NCBI GenBank assembly: GCA_019694395.1
Contig: JAIBCC010000010.1
Coordinates: 105,889-169,888 of the forward strand
Length of the DNA: 64,000 nt
Reading direction: 5' to 3'
From: Pyrinomonadaceae bacterium
Lineage (GTDB): Bacteria > Acidobacteriota > Blastocatellia > Pyrinomonadales > Pyrinomonadaceae
Each line of letters begins with the position of its first letter. The first letter of the stretch is position 1. Below are positions 17,210-26,158 of this stretch, piece by piece. The notes under the pieces were generated by a model, which worked only from the letters and a program-made list of their open reading frames with translations, did not search any database and was not told the origin of the DNA. Position numbers and translations under genes: made by a program.

Positions 17210-17682
17210 TCGAAATTATCCAAGTTGAAACGCCCGAACAAATCGAAGAGACACGCAAAATTTTCCGGGAATATGAAGCGTGGCTTGATTTGGATTTGTG
17301 TTTTCAAGGCTTTGAATCGGAACTCGCCAATCTGCCGGGTAAATATTCGCCGCCGGATGGACGTTTATTTTTAGCTGTTTCAAACGGAAAAGTTGCAGGA
17401 TGTGTGGCTCTCAGAAAACTCGAAGACGGAATTTGCGAAATGAAACGGCTTTTTGTGCGGCAAGAATTTCAAGGGCAAAAAATCGGTATTGCTTTGCTTG
17501 AAAAATTGATAGCCGAAGCCAAAGCCATCGGTTATCAAAAACTTCGGCTTGATACTTATCCGCCAAAAATGCAAAAAGCCGTCGGTCTTTACGAATCTTA
17601 CGGCTTTCGTCAAATTGAACCTTATTATCACAACCCTTTCGGCGAAACGCTTTTTATGGAGTTGGAACTGAATAATGAATGA
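17206..17682 (+). CDS. GNAT family N-acetyltransferase
   Basis: A 158-residue single-domain protein with the GNAT core: strand KVAGCVALRKLEDGICEMKRLFV, the acetyl-CoA loop RQEFQGQKIGIALLEKLI (Q/RxxGxG/A type) and the final LYESYGFRQIEPYY. It resembles the group in which an N-terminal 'EIIQVETPEQIEETRKIFREYEAWL' helix precedes the core. Substrate unknown. Translational coupling to riboflavin synthase (ATGA overlap) is seen but a functional link is not evident. Confidence 0.88.
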   Translation: MIEIIQVETPEQIEETRKIFREYEAWLDLDLCFQGFESELANLPGKYSPPDGRLFLAVSNGKVAGCVALRKLEDGICEMKRLFVRQEFQGQKIGIALLEKLIAEAKAIGYQKLRLDTYPPKMQKAVGLYESYGFRQIEPYYHNPFGETLFMELELNNE

Positions 17683-17685
17683 GTT

Positions 17686-17943
17686 TTTAACGCAGAGATT
17701 GCAGAGTTTTTAATTAATCATTTATTTTTAAGCAGTAGGACAAAAATAATTTGAAGTAAAGGAACGCCGTCCATCTTGGCGGCATTGAGCGCAGAAGCGC
17801 GAATCTTTATTTCAATGACTTAATTGATTGAAGGTAATTTACATCGTTGACACGATGTTTGCCGGCTGGAAGCACGGCGTTCCATCACTTGAAAATACTT
17901 TTGACTTAGAAATCTCAGCGAACTCGGCGCGCTCTGCGGTTAA
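17686..17943. repeat. Imperfect inverted repeat of CGCAGAG units enclosing a second element
   Basis: Left arm TTTAACGCAGAGATTGCAGAG near 17686-17706 faces a right arm at 17914-17943 whose complement reads TTAACCGCAGAGCGCGCCGA. The 123-bp palindromic element at 17761-17883 lies inside, so one repeat seems to have inserted in another. The right arm supplies the stop codon of the reverse PBP2 gene. Confidence 0.65.
17761..17883. repeat. GGAACGCC palindromic element, copy A (123 bp)
   Basis: Ends are GGAACGCC (17761) and GGCGTTCC (17876-17883). The left hairpin is GCCGTCCATCTTGGCGGC. The interior carries ATTGAGCGCAGAAGCGCGAAT and the hairpin CATCGTTGACACGATG followed by TTTGCC, both shared with copies B and C. 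The right stem is more decayed than in the other copies. Confidence 0.88.
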
Positions 17944-19829
17944 TTTTTCTTTTCTTTCTCGATTTTAGGCGTTTCTACTGCTATTCCTTTCTTCCGCAAA
18001 TATTCATCGTAAATTCCTTTGGCAGCCGGAGCAGCATTAGCCGCACCGAAACCTGAGTTTTCAATGAGTGCCAACACTGCGATTTCGGGTTTGTAAGCAG
18101 GGGCAAAACTATCAAACCAGGCGTGGTCTTTTGCTCCGCCGGAACCGATTTCTGAAACCTGTGCCGTTCCGGTCTTTCCGGCGATTTCCAACTGCGCCAT
18201 TTTGAATCTGCCTGCCGTTCCGCCGGCGTTGACTACGCCCCACATTCCTTTGAGAACGGTTTGATATTGTTCCTCGGTCATCGGAATGATTTTGGGTTCA
18301 GTGGCTTGATAAGTAAAACCTTCGCGCGGCGGCACATAATTATCGTCATCAGGTTCTCCGATTGCCTCAACCGTCTTAAATTCTTTCAGCAAATGCGGCA
18401 CATACATTTTCCCGCGCACGCCGACACTGGCAATTGCTCGAAGCATTGCAATCGGTGTGACCTGCACCGTATCTTGTCCGATTGAGGCAAAAACCGTCCG
18501 AATATCGCTCCATTTGCCTTCATTTTTAATCACGGTCGGCATCCAGAATTTTGGCGAATGACTAATCTTTTCGTTTGGCAGATCAATCCCTGTCTGCTTG
18601 TCATACTCGAACATTTCGACCATTTTGATTAGCCCTTCGACCTTCATTTTCAAAGCCAAACGGTAATAATATCCGTCACAGGAATGTGTAATTGCAGAAG
18701 GTAGATCAGGCGTCCCGTGATTGCCACTGGTATCACGGGTAAAGCGGTTACCGATCTGGATTCCGCCGCCGCAGGCAATTCTCGAATCTTTGACCGTAAT
18801 TGCACCTTGCTGCAGGGCGGCAACCGATTCGGGAATTTTCCAAGTTGAACCGGGCGGATAACGCCCCTGGATAGCACGATTCAACAGGGGGCGTTGTTCG
18901 TCCTGATAATAACCTGCAATTTCTTTTCGTCCTTGAGGTGTTCCTGAACGATTAACGAAAGAATTCGGATCAAACGAAGGAGCCGAAGCCAGTGCCAGAA
19001 TTTCGCCGTTGTTTGGGTCTAAAACGATGATTGTTCCGCGTTTGGTCGAAGAATTGGCAAGCTGTGTTTCGGCAACATTTTGCAGATCAAGGTCAATAGT
19101 TGTGTATAGATCCTGTCCCGATTGGGGCGGAACGACTTTGATTTCGCTTTGAACGTGTCCGCGACTGTCTACTACTACTTCCCGATAACCGTCAATCCCT
19201 CGCAAACTGCGGTCATAATATTGTTCCAATCCGCCTTTGCCGATAATGTCGCCCGGATGAAAACCTTTGAATTCTTCTTTGGCTAATTGAGTTGGACTGA
19301 TTTCGCCGACATAGCCGAGCACGTGCGCCAGAGTTTTTTGAAGCACATAATTTCGCTGCGGCTGGATTTCTACTCTCAATTCGGGGAATTCGATTTCGTG
19401 AGCCTCAACCCATGCAATATCCTGAGTTGTAATGTTTTCTTTCAAGACCATCATTTCAAAGTTGGGCTGTTTTTTGAGAAATTCGATCCGTTCGCTGACA
19501 TATTTGCTGTCGAGTCCTAAACCGTTAGCGTAAGCATTGATACGATCATTGGTTTCAACTTTTTTTAAGGCTTCGTTAGCCAGAACAATGTTATAGGTCG
19601 GACGCGAATCAACCAGAACTTTTCCGTTTCGGTCAAAGATAGTGCCTCGTTGGGCGGGAATAATTAAACGACGAATCTGCTGATTACGTGCTTTTTCCAC
19701 ATAATGATCGTATTTATTGATTTGCAGATCATAGAGCCGAAAGCCGAGAATTGCCAGCAAAATAAATCCGAGAACCTTGATGGTTAAAAGTCTGACATTA
19801 AGATTTTGTGTGTGATCTTCAAACTGCAT
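17940..19829 (-). CDS. mrdA: Penicillin-binding protein 2, peptidoglycan transpeptidase
   Basis: A 629-residue bitopic protein: short cytoplasmic N-terminus, one membrane helix (about residues 13-33), PBP dimerisation domain (RRLIIPAQRGTIFDRNGKVL at about 53-72) and transpeptidase domain. Catalytic motifs are S328-T-W-K331, S383-C-D and KTGTAQVSE. It crosslinks peptidoglycan during elongation. No mreC, mreD or rodA neighbour is seen, unlike the common mre-mrdA order. Its stop codon lies in the arm of an inverted repeat (17914-17943) and the lysine-rich tail IEKEKKN adjoins it. Confidence 0.95.
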   Translation of the reverse strand: MQFEDHTQNLNVRLLTIKVLGFILLAILGFRLYDLQINKYDHYVEKARNQQIRRLIIPAQRGTIFDRNGKVLVDSRPTYNIVLANEALKKVETNDRINAYANGLGLDSKYVSERIEFLKKQPNFEMMVLKENITTQDIAWVEAHEIEFPELRVEIQPQRNYVLQKTLAHVLGYVGEISPTQLAKEEFKGFHPGDIIGKGGLEQYYDRSLRGIDGYREVVVDSRGHVQSEIKVVPPQSGQDLYTTIDLDLQNVAETQLANSSTKRGTIIVLDPNNGEILALASAPSFDPNSFVNRSGTPQGRKEIAGYYQDEQRPLLNRAIQGRYPPGSTWKIPESVAALQQGAITVKDSRIACGGGIQIGNRFTRDTSGNHGTPDLPSAITHSCDGYYYRLALKMKVEGLIKMVEMFEYDKQTGIDLPNEKISHSPKFWMPTVIKNEGKWSDIRTVFASIGQDTVQVTPIAMLRAIASVGVRGKMYVPHLLKEFKTVEAIGEPDDDNYVPPREGFTYQATEPKIIPMTEEQYQTVLKGMWGVVNAGGTAGRFKMAQLEIAGKTGTAQVSEIGSGGAKDHAWFDSFAPAYKPEIAVLALIENSGFGAANAAPAAKGIYDEYLRKKGIAVETPKIEKEKKN

Positions 19830-20021
19830 TTCCTTCCCGCCTTGTTAACTTGTTTTTGTTAAATTTTAATTAAATCAATTGATTCGTAATTTAAAGAATT
19901 AGTTGTAGCTAAAACTTGATTGACAATAAATATTCGTTAATTATTGCCGTTGAATTTGCAATTTAACTTTCATTCGTGAGATGTTAGAAAGTTGATTTTT
20001 ATTGGAGGTTTTTCAAAAGAG

Positions 20022-20918
20022 TTGTTTGTAGAAAGTAAAACCAAAACCAGATTGCTCAAACAAATGGGCAAAGCCATTGCCGATTTTCAAATGATCGAAG
20101 AAGGCGATAAAATAATGGTCTGTCTGTCGGGCGGAAAAGACAGTTACTCAATGCTTGATCTGTTATTGGACGTGCAAAAACGTTCCCCGGTGCATTTTGA
20201 AATTTTAGCAGTAAATCTAGACCAAAAACAACCTAATTTTCCACCTGAAGTTTTACCGAATTATCTGGAAAGCATCGGCGTTAATTACCGGATTGTCGAA
20301 GAAGATACTTACTCGGTCGTCAAATATCACGTCCCCGAAGGAAAAACGTATTGTTCGCTCTGTTCACGGCTGCGGAGAGGAATTTTGTATTCGACCGCCA
20401 TTGAAGAAGGCTGCACCAAAATTGCGCTCGGACATCACGCCGACGACATCATTGCGACATTTTTGCTCAATCTGTTCTACGTCGGACAATTAAAGGCAAT
20501 GCCGCCGATCCTGCGTTCGGATGCGGGAACGAACACGGTCATTCGTCCGCTGGCGTATTGCAAAGAATCCGATTTGGCGAAATATGCCGAAGAAAAACAG
20601 TTTCCGATAATTCCGTGTGATCTGTGCGGTTCACAGCCGAATCTGAAACGCGCCAGAGTCAAAAGATTGGTCAACGAGCTCGAAAAAGAAATTCCTTTCA
20701 TTCGATCATCAATTATGACTGCACTTTCCAATGTGACAGGCTCGCATTTGCTCGACACACAACTTTATGATTTCAAAAACTTTGAACCGCTCATCAAGCA
20801 AATTCCGCGCGGACACGGCAATGTCGAAAAAGAATTGGACGCGGTTTTTGACCACAGCGAAGACCACTTGGCAGGTGGCAGGATGCAGTTGGCAGTGGTT
20901 GAATCGTTGATAAATTAG
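20022..20918 (+). CDS. ttcA: tRNA 2-thiocytidine(32) synthetase TtcA
   Basis: An ATP-dependent [4Fe-4S] enzyme that thiolates cytidine 32 of some tRNAs. The PP-loop [14 protein letters not shown] is at about residues 35-48. The two cysteine pairs of the family are in [11 protein letters not shown] and the [12 protein letters not shown] segment. No in-frame ATG precedes the PP-loop domain helix, so TTG at 20022, 12 bases after GGAGGT, is the best start; TTG at 19992 lies before that ribosome site. The C-terminal part [14 protein letters not shown] is coded by a TGGCAGG heptamer array and is probably an extension. About 298 residues. Confidence 0.92.
   Translation: MFVESKTKTRLLKQMGKAIADFQMIEEGDKIMVCLSGGKDSYSMLDLLLDVQKRSPVHFEILAVNLDQKQPNFPPEVLPNYLESIGVNYRIVEEDTYSVVKYHVPEGKTYCSLCSRLRRGILYSTAIEEGCTKIALGHHADDIIATFLLNLFYVGQLKAMPPILRSDAGTNTVIRPLAYCKESDLAKYAEEKQFPIIPCDLCGSQPNLKRARVKRLVNELEKEIPFIRSSIMTALSNVTGSHLLDTQLYDFKNFEPLIKQIPRGHGNVEKELDAVFDHSEDHLAGGRMQLAVVESLIN
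20869..20896. repeat. Heptanucleotide array inside the 3' end of ttcA
   Basis: Four consecutive 7-mers, TGGCAGG twice, ATGCAGT and TGGCAGT, lie in frame in ttcA and code [10 protein letters not shown] near the C-terminus. Confidence 0.85.
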
Positions 20919-20943
20919 TTTTAGGTTCTAATTTGAAATAAAC

Positions 20944-20976
20944 AAAAGCGTTCAAGATTTGCCTTGGACGCTTTTT
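20944..20976. terminator. Bidirectional terminator between ttcA and the sulfatase gene
   Basis: AAAAGCGTTCAAG (20944-20956) pairs with CTTGGACGCTTTT (20963-20975) across a 6-base loop, flanked by A-rich and T-rich runs on both sides. It suits both convergent genes. Confidence 0.88.
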
Positions 20977-21007
20977 GTTTGCGAAAAATGATTTAAACCA
21001 AAATCTT

Positions 21008-22549
21008 TTACGGCGCAATAGTTTTATCTTCAACCTTTCGGCAATTTTCTGCGGTGCAGGCGCGCATTTCGTTCAGTCGTTCAGCCAGTTTTTTCAACCA
21101 ATTTGCATCGGCGGTTGAGGCGATATTTTTTAACTGATCGGGATCGTTTTTCAAATCATACAATTCCTTTTCGCCTGTTGCATATTCGATATAGGTGAAA
21201 CCATCAATGCGGATTCCCTGAAATTCGGGAATTGCGGCGGCACGCTGTTGATTTGGTCGGGCGTTTGATTCGTCGTCAATGTCGGCAGGCTCACGTTCTT
21301 CTTCGTCGGGTAATTTCGATTTTTGAGTCCAATGTTCAAGCAGAAACGTTTGCCGCCACGATTTTGCCGAAGGCGGATTTGAACCTAAAAGCGGGAGCAG
21401 GGAACGTCCGTCCATAAAATCAAGCGGTTTAACACCAGCCATCGCCGCAAAGGTTGGCGCAAGATCTATGTTTCCGACCAGATTCTGACGGACAACGCCT
21501 TTCGGCACATTCGGTCCGCGAATGATCAGCGGAACTCTGATGTCTGTTTCATACGGAGTTTGTTTTCCGGCAACCAGACGATGATGTCCCTGATGAAAAC
21601 CATTGTCCGAAGCAAATACGATGTAGGTATTTTCAAGCTGTCCGGTTTCTTTGAGCGTTTCGATCATTTTCCCGATCCCTTCGTCAACGGCTTGCAGCGA
21701 GAGGATCCGTTTTCGATAATTTGCATCAATTCGGTTTAGTTGTCTCCGGTTAAATGACGGACGATTTCGAATATAATTGGGTTTATCACTGACATCTTCT
21801 TCGTTAAATGAAGCTGGGCGTGGAGCTTTGGCATCGGCAAACATATCTTTGTGACGTTCGGCAGGAGTTGCCGGACCGTGCGGAGCATAAACGGATAAAT
21901 AGACAAAGAAAGGCTTTTTGTCGCGGTTTGCCTGACGCATAAAATCATTGGTTTTGCCGACATAAACGTCTGTTCCGTAGTCTTTTGGCTCGCTTCCGTA
22001 GCCGACAAATTTTCCATTCTCATTCAGCGTGTAATTATACTCGGAATAAGCATTTCCTTTGACCGAACTTGCCCAAGCATCCCACCCCGGCGGGACGTAA
22101 TCATTGCCTGCCGTTTTCGGATAACCGTTCAAATATTTACCGAAAAGCGCAGTTCGATAACCGCTTGATTGGAGTAAGGTTGCAATAGTATTTTTTTCAA
22201 CTCCAATTGAATAAGCCGTTTCAAATCCTCCGTTTCCACCGCCATTGGTCAGAATTTTTGTGTTATGTGAATATTGTCCGCGCAGCATTGCCACCCGCGA
22301 AGGACAGCAGAGCGAAACATTGACAAAGTAGTTTTCAAACCGCACGCCTTGATCGGTGATCAGCTCTTTTAATTTCGGCATATATTCAATCGAGGCATAA
22401 TCCAGATCATCGGTCAGGATAAAAAGAATATTGGGCTGACCTTTGGCATTTTCAACTGTGTCAGGTGCGGCTTTTGAACACGAAATCCCCTGAGTAAAAA
22501 TAGATAACAGAAGCGCAAATTGATATAGATGAGTCAAAAACTTTTTCAT
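21008..22549 (-). CDS. Exported type I sulfatase (formylglycine-dependent)
   Basis: A 513-residue alkaline-phosphatase-fold hydrolase. The N-terminal signal has a lipobox-like GISC at residue 24. The core starts with QPNILFILTDDLDY (metal-binding Asp pair). The sulfatase signature CCPSRVAMLRG places the cysteine converted to formylglycine at about residue 81. KYLNGYP, ASDNGFHQGHH and KQTPYETDIRVPLIIRGP are further typical blocks. It resembles arylsulfatase or N-acetylglucosamine-6-sulfatase-like enzymes that remove sulfate from glycans. The sulfatase-maturing enzyme is not in the window. Confidence 0.93.
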   Translation of the reverse strand: MKKFLTHLYQFALLLSIFTQGISCSKAAPDTVENAKGQPNILFILTDDLDYASIEYMPKLKELITDQGVRFENYFVNVSLCCPSRVAMLRGQYSHNTKILTNGGGNGGFETAYSIGVEKNTIATLLQSSGYRTALFGKYLNGYPKTAGNDYVPPGWDAWASSVKGNAYSEYNYTLNENGKFVGYGSEPKDYGTDVYVGKTNDFMRQANRDKKPFFVYLSVYAPHGPATPAERHKDMFADAKAPRPASFNEEDVSDKPNYIRNRPSFNRRQLNRIDANYRKRILSLQAVDEGIGKMIETLKETGQLENTYIVFASDNGFHQGHHRLVAGKQTPYETDIRVPLIIRGPNVPKGVVRQNLVGNIDLAPTFAAMAGVKPLDFMDGRSLLPLLGSNPPSAKSWRQTFLLEHWTQKSKLPDEEEREPADIDDESNARPNQQRAAAIPEFQGIRIDGFTYIEYATGEKELYDLKNDPDQLKNIASTADANWLKKLAERLNEMRACTAENCRKVEDKTIAP

Positions 22550-22642
22550 AATATCTCCCTAATAAAAACTCAAAATCATAAATCTGAATATATGACGTAA
22601 AAGATGAGGCATTGGTTTGAAAAAATCAAAGTGAAACAAAAA

Positions 22643-22666
22643 AGGCTGCCAAAGTTTCAGCAGCCT
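22643..22666 (-). terminator. Terminator of the serine hydrolase gene
   Basis: AGGCTGC (22643-22649) pairs with GCAGCCT (22660-22666). Read on the reverse strand the stem is followed by T7 starting just after the stop of the gene ending at 22676. Confidence 0.88.
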
Positions 22667-22675
22667 CTTGAATGT

Positions 22676-25075
22676 TTATTTCAGCTCCAATTTTTTAGGA
22701 GCGAATAATTTATCATCAATCGGAACATTGTGTTTGACCGATTTAATGACGGTCACAATGTCGCCCATCGAAGGATTTGAGTTGACCGTCTTGAAAGGCA
22801 ATTTGATGCCGTCAACGTCGCGGTAATCCGAAAAAACAATGGAGTAAGGCAAGGATTGTTCGCTGGTGCTTGAAACATTAACTCCTCGCTGTTTGAGCAA
22901 TAAAAAGGTTTTGGTTGAATAAAGCTGTGTGATTTTTGTGCCTTGTTCGGGAGTGAATTCCACTACATAACATTCTTCTTCACCAACTTTTTCAGTGCCT
23001 TTAACTTCGACTGTTTTGTAATTAGTTTTCCAGTTCAAAAGTGCATAAAAATCAGCATTGAGTTTGGCATCAGCAAGCTTTTTGCCTGAATATTTTTCCA
23101 CCGGAGCAAAGGTGAAAAGTTCCTCGCCGTTTGTTCCGTCAAAAAAATCCCAACCTTTGGCAATCGTTTTTCCGACAGCCGTGAGAATTGTTTCAGAGGC
23201 GGATTTATTCGGAAATTTGGCGTAGGAAGTAGCTGAGCCTTTGACTCCCTGATGAACGGCATCCAAATCGGCAACTGTCACCCGCGAAGTGATTTTGCGC
23301 CAATTCGCCTCGCCGCCAACTGCTTCAATGACTTTTCCCATCAACGCATCAGCGGTAATTTTAGGTTTATCGGCAGTGCCTTCAACCCGCTTGAATTCAA
23401 AAGTTCCTTCGGGCTGAGTAATCGCCACGCTGGTAATTTTACCTGCCGCATCACGTTTTGCTTTGAGAAAATAGCTTGGCGGCAACGGCGACATATTAAA
23501 TTCATCTTTTGCTTTTTCCGTCAAGGTATATGGCGGCTGACCTTCGATGTTAAAAGTTACTTTGCCGTCAGCTTCGCCTTTAATATCAACAATTAAAGCT
23601 CCATTCGGCGTATATTTCCCAATCAATTCTTTTGCCGCATCGTTATTGGCGGGTTTATTGGCTGCGCCGATTTTGGGAAAAGTGAAATTGCCCTGAGCAT
23701 TTTCAAAAAGAAGCGCGTCATCCTTGAAAGTGACAAAAGTTCCATCTACTTCTTTGACTTTGTATTTGCGCCCACCGACATTTTCCAGCGTGACGGTTGG
23801 TTGTCCGGGAACCATCGCAATCAAACTGCCGTCTTTAAGTTGAATGTCAACATCAAATCCAGCTTGTTCAAAATGATATTTGCCGATTTCTTTTTGCAGA
23901 TCATTAGCGGCAACGGTTTGAGTTTTATTCGGATTGCCCAAAATATTTTCCCAAACAATCGGCATCAATTCATTGCCCAGACTTGAACCTGAAACATTGG
24001 TCAGCATCACAAACCCCAATTTCTTTTCGGGAATCATTGCTACGAGTGAATTAAATCCGTCAATGTTTCCGCCATGCTGAACAACTTTTAAGCCGTTCCA
24101 ATCCTGCAAAAACCAACCTAATCCGTAAGACACTTTGCCGGTAGGAACGACTTTCATTTGCGGTTTAGTCCATTCTTCATAACCTTTTTCGCTAACTAAA
24201 CGCTTTCCGTTGACCACGCCGCCATCCATCACAAAAGTTATCCATTTTGCCATATCACGGGCGGATGAATTGATGGAACCGGCAGGATTGGTCGCATCGA
24301 TCGGACGAAACGGCAGTTTTCGCGTTTCTTTGGTGTCAAAATTGTATTCGTAGCCGTATGAAATATCTTTGGCTTTTTTGAATTCGGGAATCGTCATTGT
24401 CGAATTGGTCATTCCCAACGGTTTGAAAATTCTTTCGGGAACAAGTTTTTCGTAAGTTGTTTTGTTGGTCACTGCGGCAATTTCACCCGCCGCCGCAAAC
24501 ATTACATTGTTGTAAAAGAATTTTTCGTGGAGCTTTGCCATCGGTTCTGCTTCGCCAACGGTTTGGATCAATTCCTGACGATTCAGACGTTCGGTCAACA
24601 TTGCCAGATCGGTGCGGTTTAATCCCGAGGAATGATCCATCAAATCTCTGACCGTCATATTTTTGTCGGTTTCAGCATCTTTCATCTTAAAATAAGACAG
24701 ATATTTTTTTGGCGAATCATCCAGATTTACTTTGCCTTCATCCGCCGACATTAGAACGCTAAGTGCGGTAAACGCTTTGGTTGCCGAGCCAATCGCAAAC
24801 TGCGTGTCAGGCGTGACCGGAACTTTATTTTCAAAATCCTTGTAGCCTAAACCTTTTATATAAATAACTTGTCCGTCTTTGACGATGACCAGCGACATTC
24901 CCGGAATTCCAAGCTCGTTGCGGCGTTTTTCGACTTTTTCCTCGATCGTTTGCAAACCTTTCTGCAAGTCGTTTGAGATTTGTGCAGTTGCGGTTTGGGC
25001 ATAGCCTATTGGCGGCAAAATTGTCGTAAATAAAGAAAAAACTAATATTAGCGATAAAAGAAAGCGATAGATCAT
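22676..25075 (-). CDS. Exported beta-lactamase-family serine hydrolase with long C-terminal extension
   Basis: A 799-residue protein with signal peptide (residues 1-26). Residues 40-380 are a class C beta-lactamase/PBP4-like domain with S97-A-T-K100, Y188-N-N190 and a VQHGGNIDG triad. It is followed by one or two beta-rich domains of DUF3471 type (about 410-600). The last part (about 610-799, ALMGKVIEAVGGEANWRKI...) resembles the LolA-like outer-membrane lipoprotein fold that is common in secreted acidobacterial proteins. It probably hydrolyses a peptide or ester outside the cytoplasm. The ATG at 25075 has GGAG 7 bases upstream, so the frame extension to 25159 is rejected. Confidence 0.88.
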   Translation of the reverse strand: MIYRFLLSLILVFSLFTTILPPIGYAQTATAQISNDLQKGLQTIEEKVEKRRNELGIPGMSLVIVKDGQVIYIKGLGYKDFENKVPVTPDTQFAIGSATKAFTALSVLMSADEGKVNLDDSPKKYLSYFKMKDAETDKNMTVRDLMDHSSGLNRTDLAMLTERLNRQELIQTVGEAEPMAKLHEKFFYNNVMFAAAGEIAAVTNKTTYEKLVPERIFKPLGMTNSTMTIPEFKKAKDISYGYEYNFDTKETRKLPFRPIDATNPAGSINSSARDMAKWITFVMDGGVVNGKRLVSEKGYEEWTKPQMKVVPTGKVSYGLGWFLQDWNGLKVVQHGGNIDGFNSLVAMIPEKKLGFVMLTNVSGSSLGNELMPIVWENILGNPNKTQTVAANDLQKEIGKYHFEQAGFDVDIQLKDGSLIAMVPGQPTVTLENVGGRKYKVKEVDGTFVTFKDDALLFENAQGNFTFPKIGAANKPANNDAAKELIGKYTPNGALIVDIKGEADGKVTFNIEGQPPYTLTEKAKDEFNMSPLPPSYFLKAKRDAAGKITSVAITQPEGTFEFKRVEGTADKPKITADALMGKVIEAVGGEANWRKITSRVTVADLDAVHQGVKGSATSYAKFPNKSASETILTAVGKTIAKGWDFFDGTNGEELFTFAPVEKYSGKKLADAKLNADFYALLNWKTNYKTVEVKGTEKVGEEECYVVEFTPEQGTKITQLYSTKTFLLLKQRGVNVSSTSEQSLPYSIVFSDYRDVDGIKLPFKTVNSNPSMGDIVTVIKSVKHNVPIDDKLFAPKKLELK

Positions 25076-25154
25076 TGAATTCTCCGTTTGGTTTTTGATT
25101 GAATTTCCTGAAAATATTACGCAAATTTGGACAAAAAGTTCTAATCTTCTCAAA

Positions 25155-25192
25155 AGCAAAAAAGGCGCAAGAAAATTCCTACGCCTTTTGCT
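25155..25192 (-). terminator. Terminator of the secreted protein gene at 25213
   Basis: GCAAAA and AAAGGCG (25155-25167) pair with CGCCTTTTGC (25182-25191). On the reverse strand the hairpin is followed by a T-rich run. Confidence 0.8.
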
Positions 25193-25212
25193 TCAAATTG
25201 ATTTATTATAAA

Positions 25213-25668
25213 TTATCGAAGATTGATTTTTTCGGGCTGAACTGCAATATTTAATTCACCTTCAAACTTTCCATCACCGATTAGCGGGCGATCAATCAGA
25301 ACTTCGACTAAATATTTTCCGTTTGGAATACGGTCAATTACTATTTCGGGAAGTCTATCGACTTTACAAACTGTCTTGGAGCGTGAGCGCACCGGAATCT
25401 TTTCACCGTTCGGAGTCAGTCGGTAAGTTGTCACAGTCAAGGTATAACAACCGTTGTTTCCACCTGAGACATCAACACCTTTAACTTCACCGCTGACAAC
25501 TATTTTTCCGGCAGGTAGATCAACTGCCGGAGTTACAAAAGAAATTTTGCGCTTATCAATTTTATACGTAAATTTTTTGCTCGGTTGAGCGTTTGCAATT
25601 ACGACCAAAAGCCCGAAAGCTACTAAATTTATCAATAAACTTTTAATTAATACGTTCAAAATTGCCAT
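25213..25668 (-). CDS. Secreted beta-rich protein of unknown function
   Basis: A 151-residue protein with a signal peptide (to about NAQPSKK, residue 29) and a mature part rich in valine and short strands. Two cysteines lie about 40 residues apart (NNGCYTLTV and KTVCKVD) and could form a disulfide. No family recognised. GGAG lies 10 bases before the ATG at 25668; the upstream in-frame ATG at 25716 has no ribosome site. Confidence 0.72.
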   Translation of the reverse strand: MAILNVLIKSLLINLVAFGLLVVIANAQPSKKFTYKIDKRKISFVTPAVDLPAGKIVVSGEVKGVDVSGGNNGCYTLTVTTYRLTPNGEKIPVRSRSKTVCKVDRLPEIVIDRIPNGKYLVEVLIDRPLIGDGKFEGELNIAVQPEKINLR

Positions 25669-25793
25669 TTTTTTATTTCTCCTTTTTTTAATTGAAGCAT
25701 TATTTTTGCTTCTCATTGATAACTGACAATTCCCGAAAATATGTGTCGCAAAAAAATTGCAAAAATAAATCTGTGATATATTGATGGAGTTTG

Positions 25794-25937
25794 ATTATAG
25801 TTGGTGACATAACAAGTTAGAGAAAGTAATTTAGTTCGGGAAGTTTAGGAAGGAAGAACAGGTTTTCACTTCCTCAACTTCCTCAACTTCCTAAACTTGC
25901 GCTTCATTTTCCAATAAGTTTTGTCATTAACTATAAT
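25794..25937. repeat. 144-bp palindromic element with nested inverted repeat
   Basis: The outer arms ATTATAGTTGGTGACATAAC (25794-25813) and the complement of 25918-25937 agree at 17 of 20 bases. The inner arms AAGTTTAGGAAG (25841-25852) and CTTCCTAAACTT (25887-25898) are perfect. Beside the right inner arm is a 9-base tandem, CTTCCTCAA twice. It lies in the gap between two divergent small genes. Confidence 0.8.
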
Positions 25938-25965
25938 TTAATAAACATTTGAGACAGAGGATTTT

Positions 25966-26154
25966 ATGGACGAAAATGTAACCATTGTTTTTCACGGATT
26001 TTTGAATCTGTTAGGCAAGGAAAAACTGAAATTAGTAGAAATGATAAACGAATATTTTGATTCAAATGAACGTGAACCGATTAGGGAAGCAAACGAGAAG
26101 AAGTTTGCAGAGATAAATTTAGAGAAAAAAAATTGTAAATGCTGCGGAAAATAA
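25966..26154 (+). CDS. Small hypothetical protein with C-terminal cysteine cluster
   Basis: A 62-residue acidic/basic helical protein ending NCKCCGK, which could bind a metal. AGAGGA lies 5 bases before the ATG, and codon use looks normal, so it is probably real. It converges with the gene at 26159-26539, separated by 4 bases. Family not recognised. Confidence 0.65.
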   Translation: MDENVTIVFHGFLNLLGKEKLKLVEMINEYFDSNEREPIREANEKKFAEINLEKKNCKCCGK

Positions 26155-26158
26155 TCGG

